Origin: Erythrobacter aurantius | GTDB lineage: Bacteria > Pseudomonadota > Alphaproteobacteria > Sphingomonadales > Sphingomonadaceae | DNA: 64,000 nt | Assembly: GCF_023823125.1 (NCBI RefSeq) | Contig: NZ_CP090949.1 | Location: 2,814,001-2,878,000 of the forward strand | Direction of reading: 5' to 3' | Shown here: positions 1-8,413 of the stretch, piece by piece | Layout: each line of letters starts with the position of its first letter | How positions within the stretch are numbered: the stretch's first letter is position 1 | The notes under the pieces: model-generated | Databases searched by the model: none | What the model was told of the DNA's origin: nothing | Seen by the model: only the letters and a program-made list of their open reading frames with translations | Made by a program: the position numbers and the translations under genes

Positions 1-328
1 TCGCCTCGTTGGCGTTGTCGGCGCAGTGATGGATCACGGTCTCGATCGGGCGGGAGCGCGGCTTCGCCTTCTTCGCCAGCGCAGCCTCGCGTTTCTCGAT
101 CATCTTGAGGATCTTGCGGATCGCCATACGCTTGCCCGCGAGCGCATCCTTCAATGTCTGCTGCTGCAGCACCTCCTCAACCGTCAGTTCGCGCTCCTTG
201 CCACCGACCGTTGTGGTAAGCCGCTTGTCGAGCACGATTTCGAACGCGGAGATGTTGGGTCGGCGCGGCTTGGGTGGCCGGCCTTTCGGATTGCCGGACT
301 GACCCTTCTGGAACCGTGTGTCGCTCAT
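1..328 (-). CDS. DUF5681 domain protein (partial, C-terminus outside window)
   Basis: The reading frame starts at the ATG whose complement ends at 328 and runs off the left edge, so about 109 residues are visible. The N-terminus carries the FQKGQSGNPKGRP signature of the DUF5681 family, which is found in prophages and genomic islands of alphaproteobacteria; its function is unknown. The rest is basic and helical. Its start overlaps the stop of the upstream methyltransferase in an ATGA arrangement, so the two are co-translated. The family and the neighbouring recombinase suggest that this is cargo of an integrated element. I infer no enzymatic role. Confidence 0.8.
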   Translation of the reverse strand, partial: MSDTRFQKGQSGNPKGRPPKPRRPNISAFEIVLDKRLTTTVGGKERELTVEEVLQQQTLKDALAGKRMAIRKILKMIEKREAALAKKAKPRSRPIETVIHHCADNANEA

Positions 329-1632
329 GCCGCTGCCTCCGCTTCGTTTTCGCGGTGGATCAGCTCGGGCTCCTTGCCGGTGAGATCGCTCCAGCGCTGC
401 ATGGCGAGATCAACATAGGCCGGATCGATGTCGAGCCCGCGGAACCGTCTCCCCACCCGCTCGGCCGCGATCAGGCTGGTGCCCGAGCCAAGAAAGATGT
501 CGAGCACGAGTTCGCCCTGCCTGGTCACGTCACAATATGCGTCAGCCACCATCGCCACCGGCTTGACGGTCGGGTGCAGTGCCAGGTCCTCGCGGCGCGA
601 GCCCTTCATCGAGTTGACGCTCGGATAGTCCCAGACGTTGGTGCGGTTGCGACCGTGCTTGCCGAGCTCGACATTGTTGGTGTGCGCTGCACTACCCACG
701 CGGTAGACGAACACCATCTCGTGCTTGGAACGATAGAGCGAGCCCATCCCGGCATTGCTCTTGTTCCACACACAGATGTTGAGGAGGTCATCGTAGATCC
801 CGGAGACCGATGCAGTGACATCGTCCATGTGCCGCCAGTCCATGCACACGAAGTGGACCGCACCAGCGCGAGAGACCTTGGCGCAGGCACCGAGCGTGTC
901 TGTGAGGAAGGTGCGGAACTCGCCCTCGCTCATCTCGCCCGAAGCCATCGCGAACTCACGGTGACGACCCTTGGCATTGGCATGGCCATTGATCTTCACG
1001 TTGTAAGGCGGATCGAGGAACGCGCAGTCGATCTCCTCGCCCTCGCCAACCAGACGCTTGAGGAACACGACATCGCGCCCATCGCCGCAAGCGACCCGAT
1101 GCTCGCCAAGCTGCCAGATGTCGCCAGTCTGCACGCGCGGGTTCTCCGGCACCGCAGGGATCACCTCGTCATCGGGATCATCGCTCTCGGCCAACACCAC
1201 ATCGATCTCACCGGGGCTGAAGCCCGTCAGCCCAAGGTCTATGTCGATCTCGGGTAGCGATAGCTCAGCCAGTTCCAGCTTGAGTATCTCGGTGTCCCAG
1301 CCCGCATTTAGCGCGATCTTGTTGTCGGCAAGCCTGAGCGCCCGCTTTTGCGGCTCGCTCAACCCATCGAGCGCGATGACGGGGACCGCCGCCAGACCCA
1401 TCTCCTTCGCTGCGCGCAATCGGCCGTGCCCCGCGATGAGGTGGCCATCCGGATCGGCGAGTATCGGGTTGGTGAACCCAAACGCGCGGATCGACTGCGC
1501 GATCTGTTCGATCTGCCTTTTCGAGTGCGTGCGCGCATTGCGCGGGTCGGGGACGAGCTCGCCTGGGGCCTTGTAGACCACTTCGAGCGTGCGATCGGCA
1601 GAGGGGGCTGCCGCCGGGGAGAGGTTGCTCAT
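325..1632 (-). CDS. ParB-domain DNA modification methyltransferase
   Basis: A 435-aa fusion protein. Residues about 20-120 form a ParB/Srx-type nuclease-like domain (LVPDPRNARTHSKRQ, then AGHGRLRAA). Residues about 190-425 form an N6-adenine or N4-cytosine DNA methyltransferase with the catalytic DPPY motif (FLDPPYNV) and the AdoMet-binding motif (DIFLGSGTS). This architecture is common in phages and islands as an orphan methylase, and no restriction endonuclease is visible here. It is divergent from the DUF3489 gene across a 189-bp gap that must hold both promoters. The target sequence cannot be told from the protein. The base modified (A or C) is uncertain. Confidence 0.9.
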   Translation of the reverse strand: MSNLSPAAAPSADRTLEVVYKAPGELVPDPRNARTHSKRQIEQIAQSIRAFGFTNPILADPDGHLIAGHGRLRAAKEMGLAAVPVIALDGLSEPQKRALRLADNKIALNAGWDTEILKLELAELSLPEIDIDLGLTGFSPGEIDVVLAESDDPDDEVIPAVPENPRVQTGDIWQLGEHRVACGDGRDVVFLKRLVGEGEEIDCAFLDPPYNVKINGHANAKGRHREFAMASGEMSEGEFRTFLTDTLGACAKVSRAGAVHFVCMDWRHMDDVTASVSGIYDDLLNICVWNKSNAGMGSLYRSKHEMVFVYRVGSAAHTNNVELGKHGRNRTNVWDYPSVNSMKGSRREDLALHPTVKPVAMVADAYCDVTRQGELVLDIFLGSGTSLIAAERVGRRFRGLDIDPAYVDLAMQRWSDLTGKEPELIHRENEAEAAA

Positions 1633-1821
1633 AAGTGGAACATATCAGGATCACCTTTGGAATCGAAGATCACTACGCACGGCTTATGCACAGGCGGTGG
1701 ATAGGTGCATTTCGACTGGACTGTACCCTCATTGAGAGCATTGGTGTGACTCGCGCCCGGTGAGCCGGGCTTGTCCCGGTAGCGGCGGCCATCCCGGCCA
1801 CTGCACGAACCGGAGACAGAC

Positions 1822-2055
1822 ATGACCAGCACAACCACAACCAAGAAGCCGGCAACCAAGCTCGACACGCTTGAGAAGCTGCTCAAGCGCAGGAACGGCG
1901 CGAGCATAGCCGAGATGACAAAGGCGACCGGATGGCAGCAGCACTCGGTGCGCGGCGCACTGGCGGGCGCAATGAAGAAGCGCGGCCACACGATCGCATC
2001 GGAGAAGATCGACGGCACGCGACGTTATCGCATCGTGGAGACATCCGGTGAGTGA
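1822..2055 (+). CDS. DUF3489 domain protein
   Basis: A 77-aa protein with a Thr/Lys-rich N-terminus and a compact helix-turn-helix-like core (LLKRRNGASIAEMTKATGWQ, then SVRGALAGAMKKRG) typical of DUF3489. Members are small putative DNA-binding proteins that nearly always precede DUF2924 and a serine recombinase, as here. A ccggag ribosome-binding site precedes the ATG. Its last codons overlap the GTG start of the DUF2924 gene. A regulatory or recombination-directionality role is inference from context only. Confidence 0.85.
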   Translation: MTSTTTTKKPATKLDTLEKLLKRRNGASIAEMTKATGWQQHSVRGALAGAMKKRGHTIASEKIDGTRRYRIVETSGE

Positions 2056-2452
2056 TCGGGTTGAGATGCTCGTCGCCGAGATTGAGACGCTCGACCTTGA
2101 AGGCCTGCGCATTCTCTGGAGGGAGCGCTACGGCGCCCCTCCACCGCTGCGTTCCGAACCGATCATGCGACAGATGCTGGCGTGGCGTGTTCAGGCGCAG
2201 GCATCGGGCGGACTGGATGCTGAGACCCGCAAGGCGCTTGCCCGCTCGGGCCCCGTCCAGCCCGAAGGCAAACACCTCGGTGTCGGCGCACGGCTTACTC
2301 GCATCTGGAAGGGCCGCGAGGTTACCGTGGTGGTCGAGGAGAAGGGGTTTCGCTGGAATGACCAGCTATTCCCCAGCCTCTCGGCTGCCGCTACCGCGAT
2401 TGCGGGCACACGCTGGAACGGACCGCGGTTCTTCGGGCTAAGAGACGGTTGA
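2048..2452 (+). CDS. DUF2924 domain protein
   Basis: A 134-aa protein starting at a GTG inside the end of the DUF3489 gene. The N-terminal half has the LRILWRERYG and MLAWRVQAQA segments of DUF2924. The C-terminal part (LTRIWKGREVTVVVEEKGF, then SLSAAATAIAGTRWNGPRFF) resembles the small DNA-associated fold often fused in this family. The gene is sandwiched between DUF3489 and the recombinase, with a TGATG overlap to the latter. The three genes therefore form one translationally coupled unit. Its function is unknown; an accessory role to the recombinase is inferred from conserved neighbourhood. Confidence 0.85.
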   Translation: MSDRVEMLVAEIETLDLEGLRILWRERYGAPPPLRSEPIMRQMLAWRVQAQASGGLDAETRKALARSGPVQPEGKHLGVGARLTRIWKGREVTVVVEEKGFRWNDQLFPSLSAAATAIAGTRWNGPRFFGLRDG

Positions 2453-4050
2453 TGGGCAGCAAGACAAAGCGCTGCGCGATCTACACCCGCAAGTCTTCCG
2501 AGGAAGGTCTCGACCAGTCGTTCAACAGTCTCCACGCCCAGCGCGAGGCCTGCGAAGCCTATGTCCTGAGCCAGACGAGCGAAGGCTGGGAGGCACTTGC
2601 CGACCACTACGATGACGGCGGGTTCTCTGGAGGTAACACCGATCGGCCGGGATTGCAGGCGCTACTCGCCGATATCGAGGCAGACAGGATCGACATCGTG
2701 GTCGTCTACAAGATCGACCGGCTCACCCGCAGCCTTGCCGACTTCGCCCGCATCGTCGAGATTTTCGAGAAGCACGAGTGCAGCTTCGTCTCGGTCACCC
2801 AGTCGTTCAACACCACCGGCTCGATGGGCAAGCTGATGCTCAACGTGCTGCTGTCTTTCGCGCAGTTCGAGCGTGAGGTCACAGGCGAGCGCATCCGCGA
2901 CAAGATCGCCGCATCCAAGGCCAAGGGCATGTGGATGGGCGGTGTTCCGCCGCTGGGCTATGATCCACCGACAGACGGATCGAGGACGCTCAAGGTCAAT
3001 GCAGGCGAAGCAGAGCGCGTGCGCCACATCTTCGCTCGTTATCTTGAACTGGGCTCGGTTCATGCGCTGCAGCGCGACCTCGAGGCGAACGGCATTCATT
3101 CCAAGCTCCATGTCACCGCCAAGGGGCGCAGGATGGGCGGGCTGCCGTTCAGTCGCGGCGCGCTGTTCCACCTGCTGCGCAACCGGGTCTATCTGGGCCA
3201 GATCACCCACAAAGGTGAGGTCTACGAAGGCGAGCATGACGTGATCGTAGACACTCATCTGTTCGATCAGGCGCAGGCCAAACTCGATGCGCAGGTGAGG
3301 CGGCATCGCACCAAGGCCACCAGCCGCAGCATCAAGGCACCGCTCACCGGCAAGCTGTTCGATGCCGCTGGCGAGCCGATGAGCCCAACCACCTCGCGAG
3401 GGAAGTCGGGTCGGACGTACCGCTACTACGTATCGGCCTCACTCCAGCAAGGCTCGCGACCAACTGATGCCGAACTCGTGCAGCGCGTGTCGGCGCCAGA
3501 GATCGAACGGATTGTTGCAGGCGCGATGCTGCGATGGGTCCCTCAGACTGGCGATCCGTTGGCGAACCTCAACTCTGTCTGCATCAGTAAGCGAGGGTTG
3601 CAGGTCAGCATTGGCAATGTGTCTGCTGCCAAACTCTCCGCGCGGCTAGGCGATGAGGAGACCATCATTGATCGCACCTCCGACTTGATCACCATCCTGT
3701 TGCCGATCCGGTTTGCAACGCGCGGCAGCAAGCAGAAGATCGTGCCAGCTGCATCGAGGCCGCCACAACCCGATCCAGTGCTGATCGCTGCTCTCAGAAA
3801 AGCGCACGCCATGCTGCGCACTGAACGGAGCTTTCCGGTCTTGGATGCGTCGCCAGGCTCACCCTACGATCGCAACATCCTGCGGCTCGCCTTCCTCGCG
3901 CCTGACATCCAGCGCGCAATCCTCGAAGGGCGCCAGCCGCTTCATCTCAACCTCGAGACGATCAAGAAAACAGCGATCCCGCTGGCCTGGTCCGAGCAGC
4001 GCAAGGCGCTGGGATTTGGCGAAGCGAACACTGCCTGTTCTGCTGAGTAA
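2452..4050 (+). CDS. Large serine recombinase (resolvase/integrase family)
   Basis: A 532-aa protein. Residues about 5-150 are the resolvase catalytic domain: AIYTRKSSEEG carries the nucleophilic Ser and catalytic Arg region, followed by YDDGGFSGGNTDRPGLQ, VVYKIDRLTR and FAQFERE. A recombinase domain follows (PPLGYD, then LRNRVYLGQITHKGEVYEGEH), with a basic C-terminal region. I prefer the ATG at 2452, which forms TGATG with the DUF2924 stop; a TTG lies one codon upstream. Such proteins integrate, excise or invert DNA at short att sites. The C-terminus lacks an obvious zinc-ribbon cysteine set and long coiled coil, so it is nearer to the island-type recombinases than to phiC31-type integrases. 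Confidence 0.93.
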   Translation: MGSKTKRCAIYTRKSSEEGLDQSFNSLHAQREACEAYVLSQTSEGWEALADHYDDGGFSGGNTDRPGLQALLADIEADRIDIVVVYKIDRLTRSLADFARIVEIFEKHECSFVSVTQSFNTTGSMGKLMLNVLLSFAQFEREVTGERIRDKIAASKAKGMWMGGVPPLGYDPPTDGSRTLKVNAGEAERVRHIFARYLELGSVHALQRDLEANGIHSKLHVTAKGRRMGGLPFSRGALFHLLRNRVYLGQITHKGEVYEGEHDVIVDTHLFDQAQAKLDAQVRRHRTKATSRSIKAPLTGKLFDAAGEPMSPTTSRGKSGRTYRYYVSASLQQGSRPTDAELVQRVSAPEIERIVAGAMLRWVPQTGDPLANLNSVCISKRGLQVSIGNVSAAKLSARLGDEETIIDRTSDLITILLPIRFATRGSKQKIVPAASRPPQPDPVLIAALRKAHAMLRTERSFPVLDASPGSPYDRNILRLAFLAPDIQRAILEGRQPLHLNLETIKKTAIPLAWSEQRKALGFGEANTACSAE

Positions 4051-4255
4051 ACACCCTGATACCGGCCATTAAAGCCCCTGTTACAGGCGATTAAATTCCC
4101 TGTTCCGTCGAAGAACAGGGAAACCCCGATTCTGGGCGCGTAAGACACGGAAAAGTCGTGGGTTTATCTTGGCAACGCACTCAGGATTCGCCCGAAATCG
4201 CCTGTTTTGGGCCTCAAATTTGCAAAATTCCCTGTTCTTCCCCTGCTAAACAGGG
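4034..4255. repeat. Cluster of CCTGTT/AACAGG repeats with hairpins downstream of the recombinase
   Basis: The hexamer CCTGTT occurs at 4034, 4077, 4099, 4201 and 4231, and its complement AACAGG at 4114 and 4249. Two copies sit in the longer repeat AAATTCCCTGTTC (4093-4105 and 4225-4237). Copies at 4096-4105 and 4113-4122 form a perfect 10-bp inverted repeat around a 7-nt loop. Those at 4230-4236 and 4249-4255 form a second 7-bp hairpin. CCTGTTACAGG at 4077-4087 is a palindrome. The first hairpin may also terminate recombinase transcription. From 4051 to 4434 there is no credible gene. A recombinase-binding or att role is inference. Confidence 0.6.
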
Positions 4256-4288
4256 CAATCCGCCCAAACCGAACCGATGTTCGCAAGG

Positions 4289-4418
4289 CCAGAGACGGTG
4301 CCTCGAAATGGTCCCTGATACGGCTCCAGAGACAGCTCGAATGATGCGGGTGTTAAGGATTAGGACGCGAAAACCCTCCTGTTTCCGGCGGTTTGCGAAG
4401 GTCCCTGAAACCAGAGAC
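4289..4418. repeat. Repeated GGTCCCTGA ... CCAGAGAC unit before tRNA-Ser
   Basis: GGTCCCTGA occurs at 4310-4318 and 4400-4408, and CCAGAGAC at 4289-4296, 4326-4333 and 4411-4418. The last two pairs have the same order with spacers of 7 and 2 bases. The block ends 16 bases before the tRNA-Ser gene. It may be a remnant of duplicated integration-site sequence at the right end of the element. I see no protein-coding signal here. Confidence 0.5.
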
Positions 4419-4434
4419 TAGTGCTGGGGGTGGG

Positions 4435-4524
4435 TGGCGGAGAGGGAGGGATTCGAACCCTCGATACGGTTACCCGTATACCGCATTTCGAGTGCGGCGC
4501 ATTCGACCTCTCTGCCACCTCTCC
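4435..4524 (-). tRNA. tRNA-Ser(CGA)
   Basis: A 90-nt gene including an encoded CCA. The acceptor stem is GGAGAGG paired with CCTCTCC. The discriminator is G. The anticodon loop ACTCGAAATG carries CGA. There is a long class II variable arm (stem around TACGGGTAACCGTA), and the T arm is GAGGG-TTCGAAT-CCCTC. It lies directly beyond the element that carries the serine recombinase, so it may mark the element's boundary, but no duplicated tRNA 3' end is visible in the window. Confidence 0.97.
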
Positions 4525-4700
4525 GCGTAGATGAAGCGCAATAGCGGGTAGCAAGGCCACCCCGGTCGGATTGCGAGCGCGCCCGTTAGCCTAGTGCCCG
4601 GCGCTTGCCAAGACCTCTCTTGGGACAAAATGCGTGCATATCTCGCAGCCTGCATGCCAATTCCCTTGTTTTGGCGGCCAGCACGTCCATATTTCGACGT

Positions 4701-5081
4701 ATGGAACGCGCTCACTTTTTCTCCAATCAAGCCGGACGCACCATCAACGCACCCCGCCTCTCGCGGAGCCGCTTCGGGATTGGTGATGTTGTGCGGCACA
4801 AATATTTCGATTTCCGCGGTGTGGTCTTCGATATCGACCCGGTCTTCGCCAATAGCGAGGAATGGTATCAGTCGATCCCGGAGGAAATCCGCCCGCCGCG
4901 CGATCAGCCGTTTTACCACCTGCTCGCGGAAAACGACGATTCGAGCTACGTCGCCTATGTCAGTCAGGGCAATCTGATCGCTGATGCGAGCGGTGGGCCG
5001 GTGGATCATCCCAGAGTGGCCCAGCTGTTCGAGCAATTCAGGGACGGGCGCTATCGCATGCGCCGGTCGTTGACGCACTAG
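4701..5081 (+). CDS. hspQ: Heat shock protein HspQ / hemimethylated-DNA-binding YccV-like
   Basis: A 126-aa protein with the HspQ/YccV core: RFGIGDVVRHKYFDFRGVVF, WYQSIPEEIRPPRDQPFYH and YVAYVSQGNL. HspQ in E. coli is a Lon specificity-enhancing factor, and the domain was first described as binding hemimethylated oriC DNA. An upstream in-frame extension of 32 codons exists, but the ATG at 4701 gives the normal family length and begins where similarity begins. It stands alone between tRNA-Ser and a membrane protein gene read in the same direction. Confidence 0.88.
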   Translation: MERAHFFSNQAGRTINAPRLSRSRFGIGDVVRHKYFDFRGVVFDIDPVFANSEEWYQSIPEEIRPPRDQPFYHLLAENDDSSYVAYVSQGNLIADASGGPVDHPRVAQLFEQFRDGRYRMRRSLTH

Positions 5082-5114
5082 GTCAAGCGAACTGCGCTTG
5101 GGGGAGCGCAATCC

Positions 5115-5702
5115 ATGTCCAGCAATCCGCAATTCACCCATGGCTCCGTCCGCCAGCGCCTTGAACTCGCGCTGACACATGAAATGCGCGATGGCGAGGA
5201 AGTCGCCTGGCAGGCAATGAAGCTGGCCCGGATTGAGCCGAAAGGTTTTGCAATCTGGCTGTTTGCGATTCCCTGGACGGCATTCTCACTGTTCTGGACC
5301 GCGATGGCATCGCTGGCGACAGTCGCCACGGACGATTCCGTCGGGATCCTCGGTTGGGCTTTCCCGCTGTTCGGCACACCCTTCATCCTGATCGGGCTCG
5401 GCATGCTGGCAATGCCTTTCGTACCCTATTTCCAGCGCGGAAGAATCCTGTTCGCGGTGACCAACCAGCGTGTGCTGCAACTGGAAATGGGCCGCGATCT
5501 GACGGTCAAATCGATCCCTGCCAGCCGGATTGGCGATATCGTGCGAAGGGAAAGCGGCGACGGCACCGGATCCGTCGAAATCGCGCTGTCCGGGGCGATC
5601 ATGGGCGTAAATGGTCGCCGTACCACCGAGATGACCCTTGGCCGGGTTGACGACATTCGAGGCGCCTATGCGGCGGTACTCGAATTGAGCCAGCGCGATT
5701 AG
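5115..5702 (+). CDS. Membrane protein with PH-like domain
   Basis: A 195-aa protein. After a charged N-terminus (EMRDGEEVAWQAMK) there are two hydrophobic segments, at about residues 43-75 and 78-103. A soluble C-terminal region (FAVTNQRVLQLEMG, then SIPASRIGDI) resembles bacterial pleckstrin-homology domains that follow membrane anchors. The function is unknown. A ggggagcgca ribosome-binding site precedes the ATG. Its TAG stop overlaps by four bases the TAA stop of the convergent ABC permease. Confidence 0.65.
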   Translation: MSSNPQFTHGSVRQRLELALTHEMRDGEEVAWQAMKLARIEPKGFAIWLFAIPWTAFSLFWTAMASLATVATDDSVGILGWAFPLFGTPFILIGLGMLAMPFVPYFQRGRILFAVTNQRVLQLEMGRDLTVKSIPASRIGDIVRRESGDGTGSVEIALSGAIMGVNGRRTTEMTLGRVDDIRGAYAAVLELSQRD

Positions 5703-6574
5703 CTTTTCAGCTTCCAACCCGATTTAAGCACCGCGTAAACCGCAATTGCGATCGCAATATTGAGCGCGCCCAGTCCTGCGGCGGCAATCACAACGTCACC
5801 GTGCGATCCGATGTCGCTTTCGCCAAGGAAGCCATAGCGAAAGCCCGAAATCACATAGAAGAACGGATTGGCGCGGCTCACCGCCTGGAACGCCGGCGCG
5901 AGGTTTTCGATCACGTAAAACGTGCCGGACAACAGCGACAGCGGGGCGATGACGAAATTGGTGATCGCCGCGTTGTGATCGAATTTTTCCGACCACACCG
6001 ATGTCGCAAGGCCGAGCAGCGCCAGCAGGATTGATCCCATCAGTCCAAACCAGATGATCGCCCAGAGATGTTCGATTGCGAGGCTGACGCCGGGCCACAA
6101 AACCATCGCCAGCCCCACGGTGCAGCCCACGGCAATGGCGCGGGTCACGGCTGCGGCGACGATGCCTGCCATCAATTCGCCCGACGACAGCGGCGGCATC
6201 AGCAAGTCGATGATTGTCCCCTGGATCTTGCCCGAGAGCAGCGAAAAGGACGAATTGGCAAAGGCATTCTGCATCATTCCCATGACGATCAGGCCCGGCG
6301 CAACAAAGCTGGCGAACGGGACGCCCAGCACTTCGCGCCCTTCACGGCCCAGCGCGACAGTGAAGATGACCAGAAACAGCAGCGTCGTTACTGCCGGCGC
6401 CCAGATCGTCTGCGTCTGCACCTTGAGAAACCGCCGCACCTCCTTCATATAGAGGGCGAACAACCCGATGCGGTTGACGCCGGTGATGATTGGCTGTCCG
6501 CGCGGGGAAAAACGGGTGTTCCCCCCGGTGTCTTTCTGTATGGGAACAGGGTTTGCTGAAATCTCTTCTGCCAT
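5699..6574 (-). CDS. ABC-2 type transporter permease
   Basis: A 291-aa protein with six predicted membrane segments and the ABC-2 (drug/lipid exporter) pattern: a cytoplasmic N-terminus, GLIVMGMMQNAF, an IDLLMPPLSSGEL cytoplasmic loop, SLLSGTFYVIENL and ANPFFYVISGFRYG near the end. The start at 6574 (MAEEIS) is chosen over a longer frame because it gives family length. No ATPase gene lies next to it here, so its partner must be elsewhere. The substrate is not predictable. It is convergent with the PH-like gene and divergent from gcrA. Confidence 0.88.
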   Translation of the reverse strand: MAEEISANPVPIQKDTGGNTRFSPRGQPIITGVNRIGLFALYMKEVRRFLKVQTQTIWAPAVTTLLFLVIFTVALGREGREVLGVPFASFVAPGLIVMGMMQNAFANSSFSLLSGKIQGTIIDLLMPPLSSGELMAGIVAAAVTRAIAVGCTVGLAMVLWPGVSLAIEHLWAIIWFGLMGSILLALLGLATSVWSEKFDHNAAITNFVIAPLSLLSGTFYVIENLAPAFQAVSRANPFFYVISGFRYGFLGESDIGSHGDVVIAAAGLGALNIAIAIAVYAVLKSGWKLKS

Positions 6575-6661
6575 GATTGGGCGCGTAAGCCCTCTGGCAT
6601 GATGTGACAAGCTGCCTATCTTGGGGCAGACGGTCGTTGGCCGAACGGAGAACGGATTAAC

Positions 6662-7363
6662 ATGAGTTGGACTGATGAGCGGATCGCTACGCTCAAGAAG
6701 ATGTGGGAAGGCGGCGCGACTGCCAGCCAGATCGCCGAGGAACTGGGCGGGGTCAGCCGCAACGCGGTGATCGGCAAAGCTCACCGGCTGGGCCTGAAAT
6801 CACGCCCTTCACCGGTCAAGGCGAACGACAAGAAGAAGCCGGCGAAGAAACCGGCGGCCAAGCCTGCGCCCGCTGCGAAGAAAGCGGCACCACCCGCGCC
6901 CAAGCCGTCGCCAAAGCCTGCTGCTGCCGAAAACGAAAGCGCGCCGGAAGCACCTGTGGCCAAGGCGGATACGGCACCGGCGAAGGACGGCAATTCGCAG
7001 CCCATGCCCAACCCCACGCCAGATCTTCCAAAGATCGTTTCGGTCGGCCCCGGCGGGTTCCTGCGCCAAGGCCCGGGCGACCAGCAGGCACCGATTCCCC
7101 CTGCTCCGCCGCGGCGGCTGGTTCCGGCCAAGCCAAGCCCTGAAATCGCCGACAAGACAAGCCTGCTCGATCTGTCGGACAAGGTTTGCCGCTGGCCGAT
7201 GGGCCATCCGGGCGAACCCGATTTCCATTTCTGCGGAGAAACGGTGAACCCCGGTTTCCCCTATTGCGTCGAACATTGCGGCCGGGCCTATCAGGCACAG
7301 CTTCCGCGTGGTGCGCGCCGTCCCCCACCGCCGCTTCCTTTCGGCGGGCCGCGCGTCCGCTGA
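6662..7363 (+). CDS. gcrA: GcrA cell-cycle regulator
   Basis: A 233-aa protein with the GcrA N-terminal DNA-binding domain (MSWTDERIATLKKMWEGGAT, then GGVSRNAVIGKAHRLGL). A long Lys/Ala/Pro-rich low-complexity linker spans about residues 55-165. A conserved C-terminal sigma-70-interacting region follows (DKVCRWPMGHPGEPDFHFCG, then PYCVEHCGRAY). In Caulobacter GcrA binds sigma70 holoenzyme and activates promoters carrying methylated GANTC sites written by CcrM. The linker is longer than in Caulobacter. The gene is apparently monocistronic, with a short promoter region shared with the divergent permease. Confidence 0.96.
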   Translation: MSWTDERIATLKKMWEGGATASQIAEELGGVSRNAVIGKAHRLGLKSRPSPVKANDKKKPAKKPAAKPAPAAKKAAPPAPKPSPKPAAAENESAPEAPVAKADTAPAKDGNSQPMPNPTPDLPKIVSVGPGGFLRQGPGDQQAPIPPAPPRRLVPAKPSPEIADKTSLLDLSDKVCRWPMGHPGEPDFHFCGETVNPGFPYCVEHCGRAYQAQLPRGARRPPPPLPFGGPRVR

Positions 7364-7459
7364 CCTATTGAATGACCGTTCCCGCCCGGCCAGCGCCCGC
7401 GATGGCGCAGCCGGGTGGTTTTCTGTTTCCAGGAACCAGAGACACGCAGGAGTTCACTC

Positions 7460-8413
7460 ATGCGCATCACCCCTTTCTTTGTCGTTTCGACTGCCCTGGG
7501 ACTCTCATTGCCCTCGGCAGCAAATGCCGCCCTGCCCGAACCGGTTCGCGACCTGATCGACGCGGCTGTCGCCACCGGCGACGAAGCAAAGGTGCAAACG
7601 GTGATCGACCTTGCGCTGACGACCAACCCTGACGACGCGGTGGAGCTCGAGACGATCCGCGCCTTTGTCCTGGCGGAGCTGGCCGCGGCAAAGGCCGCCG
7701 AAGAGCAGGAGAAGCAGGAAGAAATCAGGGCCGCCGGACTGTTCGAAAACTGGTCTGGCAAGGGCGAATTCGGTGCATTTCAGGCTACCGGAAACTCCTC
7801 CAACACGGGGGTCACCGCCGGGCTGACGGTTCAGCGCGACGGGATCAACTGGCGTCATAATCTGACCGCGAGGGTCGATTACCAGCGCGCAAACGGGGTG
7901 ACCACGCGCGAGCAATTCCTCGCCCGCTACGAACCCAACATCAATATCTCCGACGATTTCTACGTCTACGCACTGGCGCAATATGAGCGCGATCGGTTTC
8001 AGGGGTTCTCGGGCCGATATGCGGTTTCAGGCGGCATCGGCTATCAGGTGCTGGACGAAGAGGACATCCAGCTTTCGGTGAAAGCCGGCCCCGCGTACCG
8101 CGTCACCGAATTCGTCGACGGTCGCAGCGAAAGCCGGATCGCCGGACTGGTGGGGGTCGATTTCGACTGGAGCATCACCGATCGGCTCAAGCTTACGCAT
8201 GACACCAATGCTGTCGCCGAAACCGGCGGGTCGGCGACAGTCATCATCGATTCGAGCAACACCAGTCTCGATCTCGTCACCGGGCTGAACGCCAAGATCA
8301 ACAGCAGCCTTTCGGCGCGGCTGTCCTATGCGATCGAATACGACAGCAACCCGCCTCCGGGCGCGGTGCAGACCGACACGCTAAGCCGCATCACGCTGAT
8401 CTACGATTTCTAG
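7460..8413 (+). CDS. DUF481 outer-membrane-type protein
   Basis: A 317-aa protein with a Sec signal peptide (MRITPFFVVSTALGLSLPSA, cleavage after ANA). A helical, Glu/Ala-rich segment lies at about residues 40-100. A DUF481 beta-barrel-like domain follows, with alternating aromatic strands (ENWSGKGEFGAFQATGNSS, WRHNLTARVDYQRANG), and ends in a terminal aromatic residue (LIYDF) typical of outer-membrane barrels. A caggag site precedes the ATG at 7460. DUF481 proteins are salt- or stress-inducible in some bacteria, but the function here is unknown. The stop overlaps the convergent gene by four bases. Confidence 0.85.
   Translation: MRITPFFVVSTALGLSLPSAANAALPEPVRDLIDAAVATGDEAKVQTVIDLALTTNPDDAVELETIRAFVLAELAAAKAAEEQEKQEEIRAAGLFENWSGKGEFGAFQATGNSSNTGVTAGLTVQRDGINWRHNLTARVDYQRANGVTTREQFLARYEPNINISDDFYVYALAQYERDRFQGFSGRYAVSGGIGYQVLDEEDIQLSVKAGPAYRVTEFVDGRSESRIAGLVGVDFDWSITDRLKLTHDTNAVAETGGSATVIIDSSNTSLDLVTGLNAKINSSLSARLSYAIEYDSNPPPGAVQTDTLSRITLIYDF

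Noticed and set aside
7430..7444. Extra CCAGAGAC copy near the DUF481 start
   Set aside because: An isolated 8-mer without the companion GGTCCCTGA and far from the element; probably chance.
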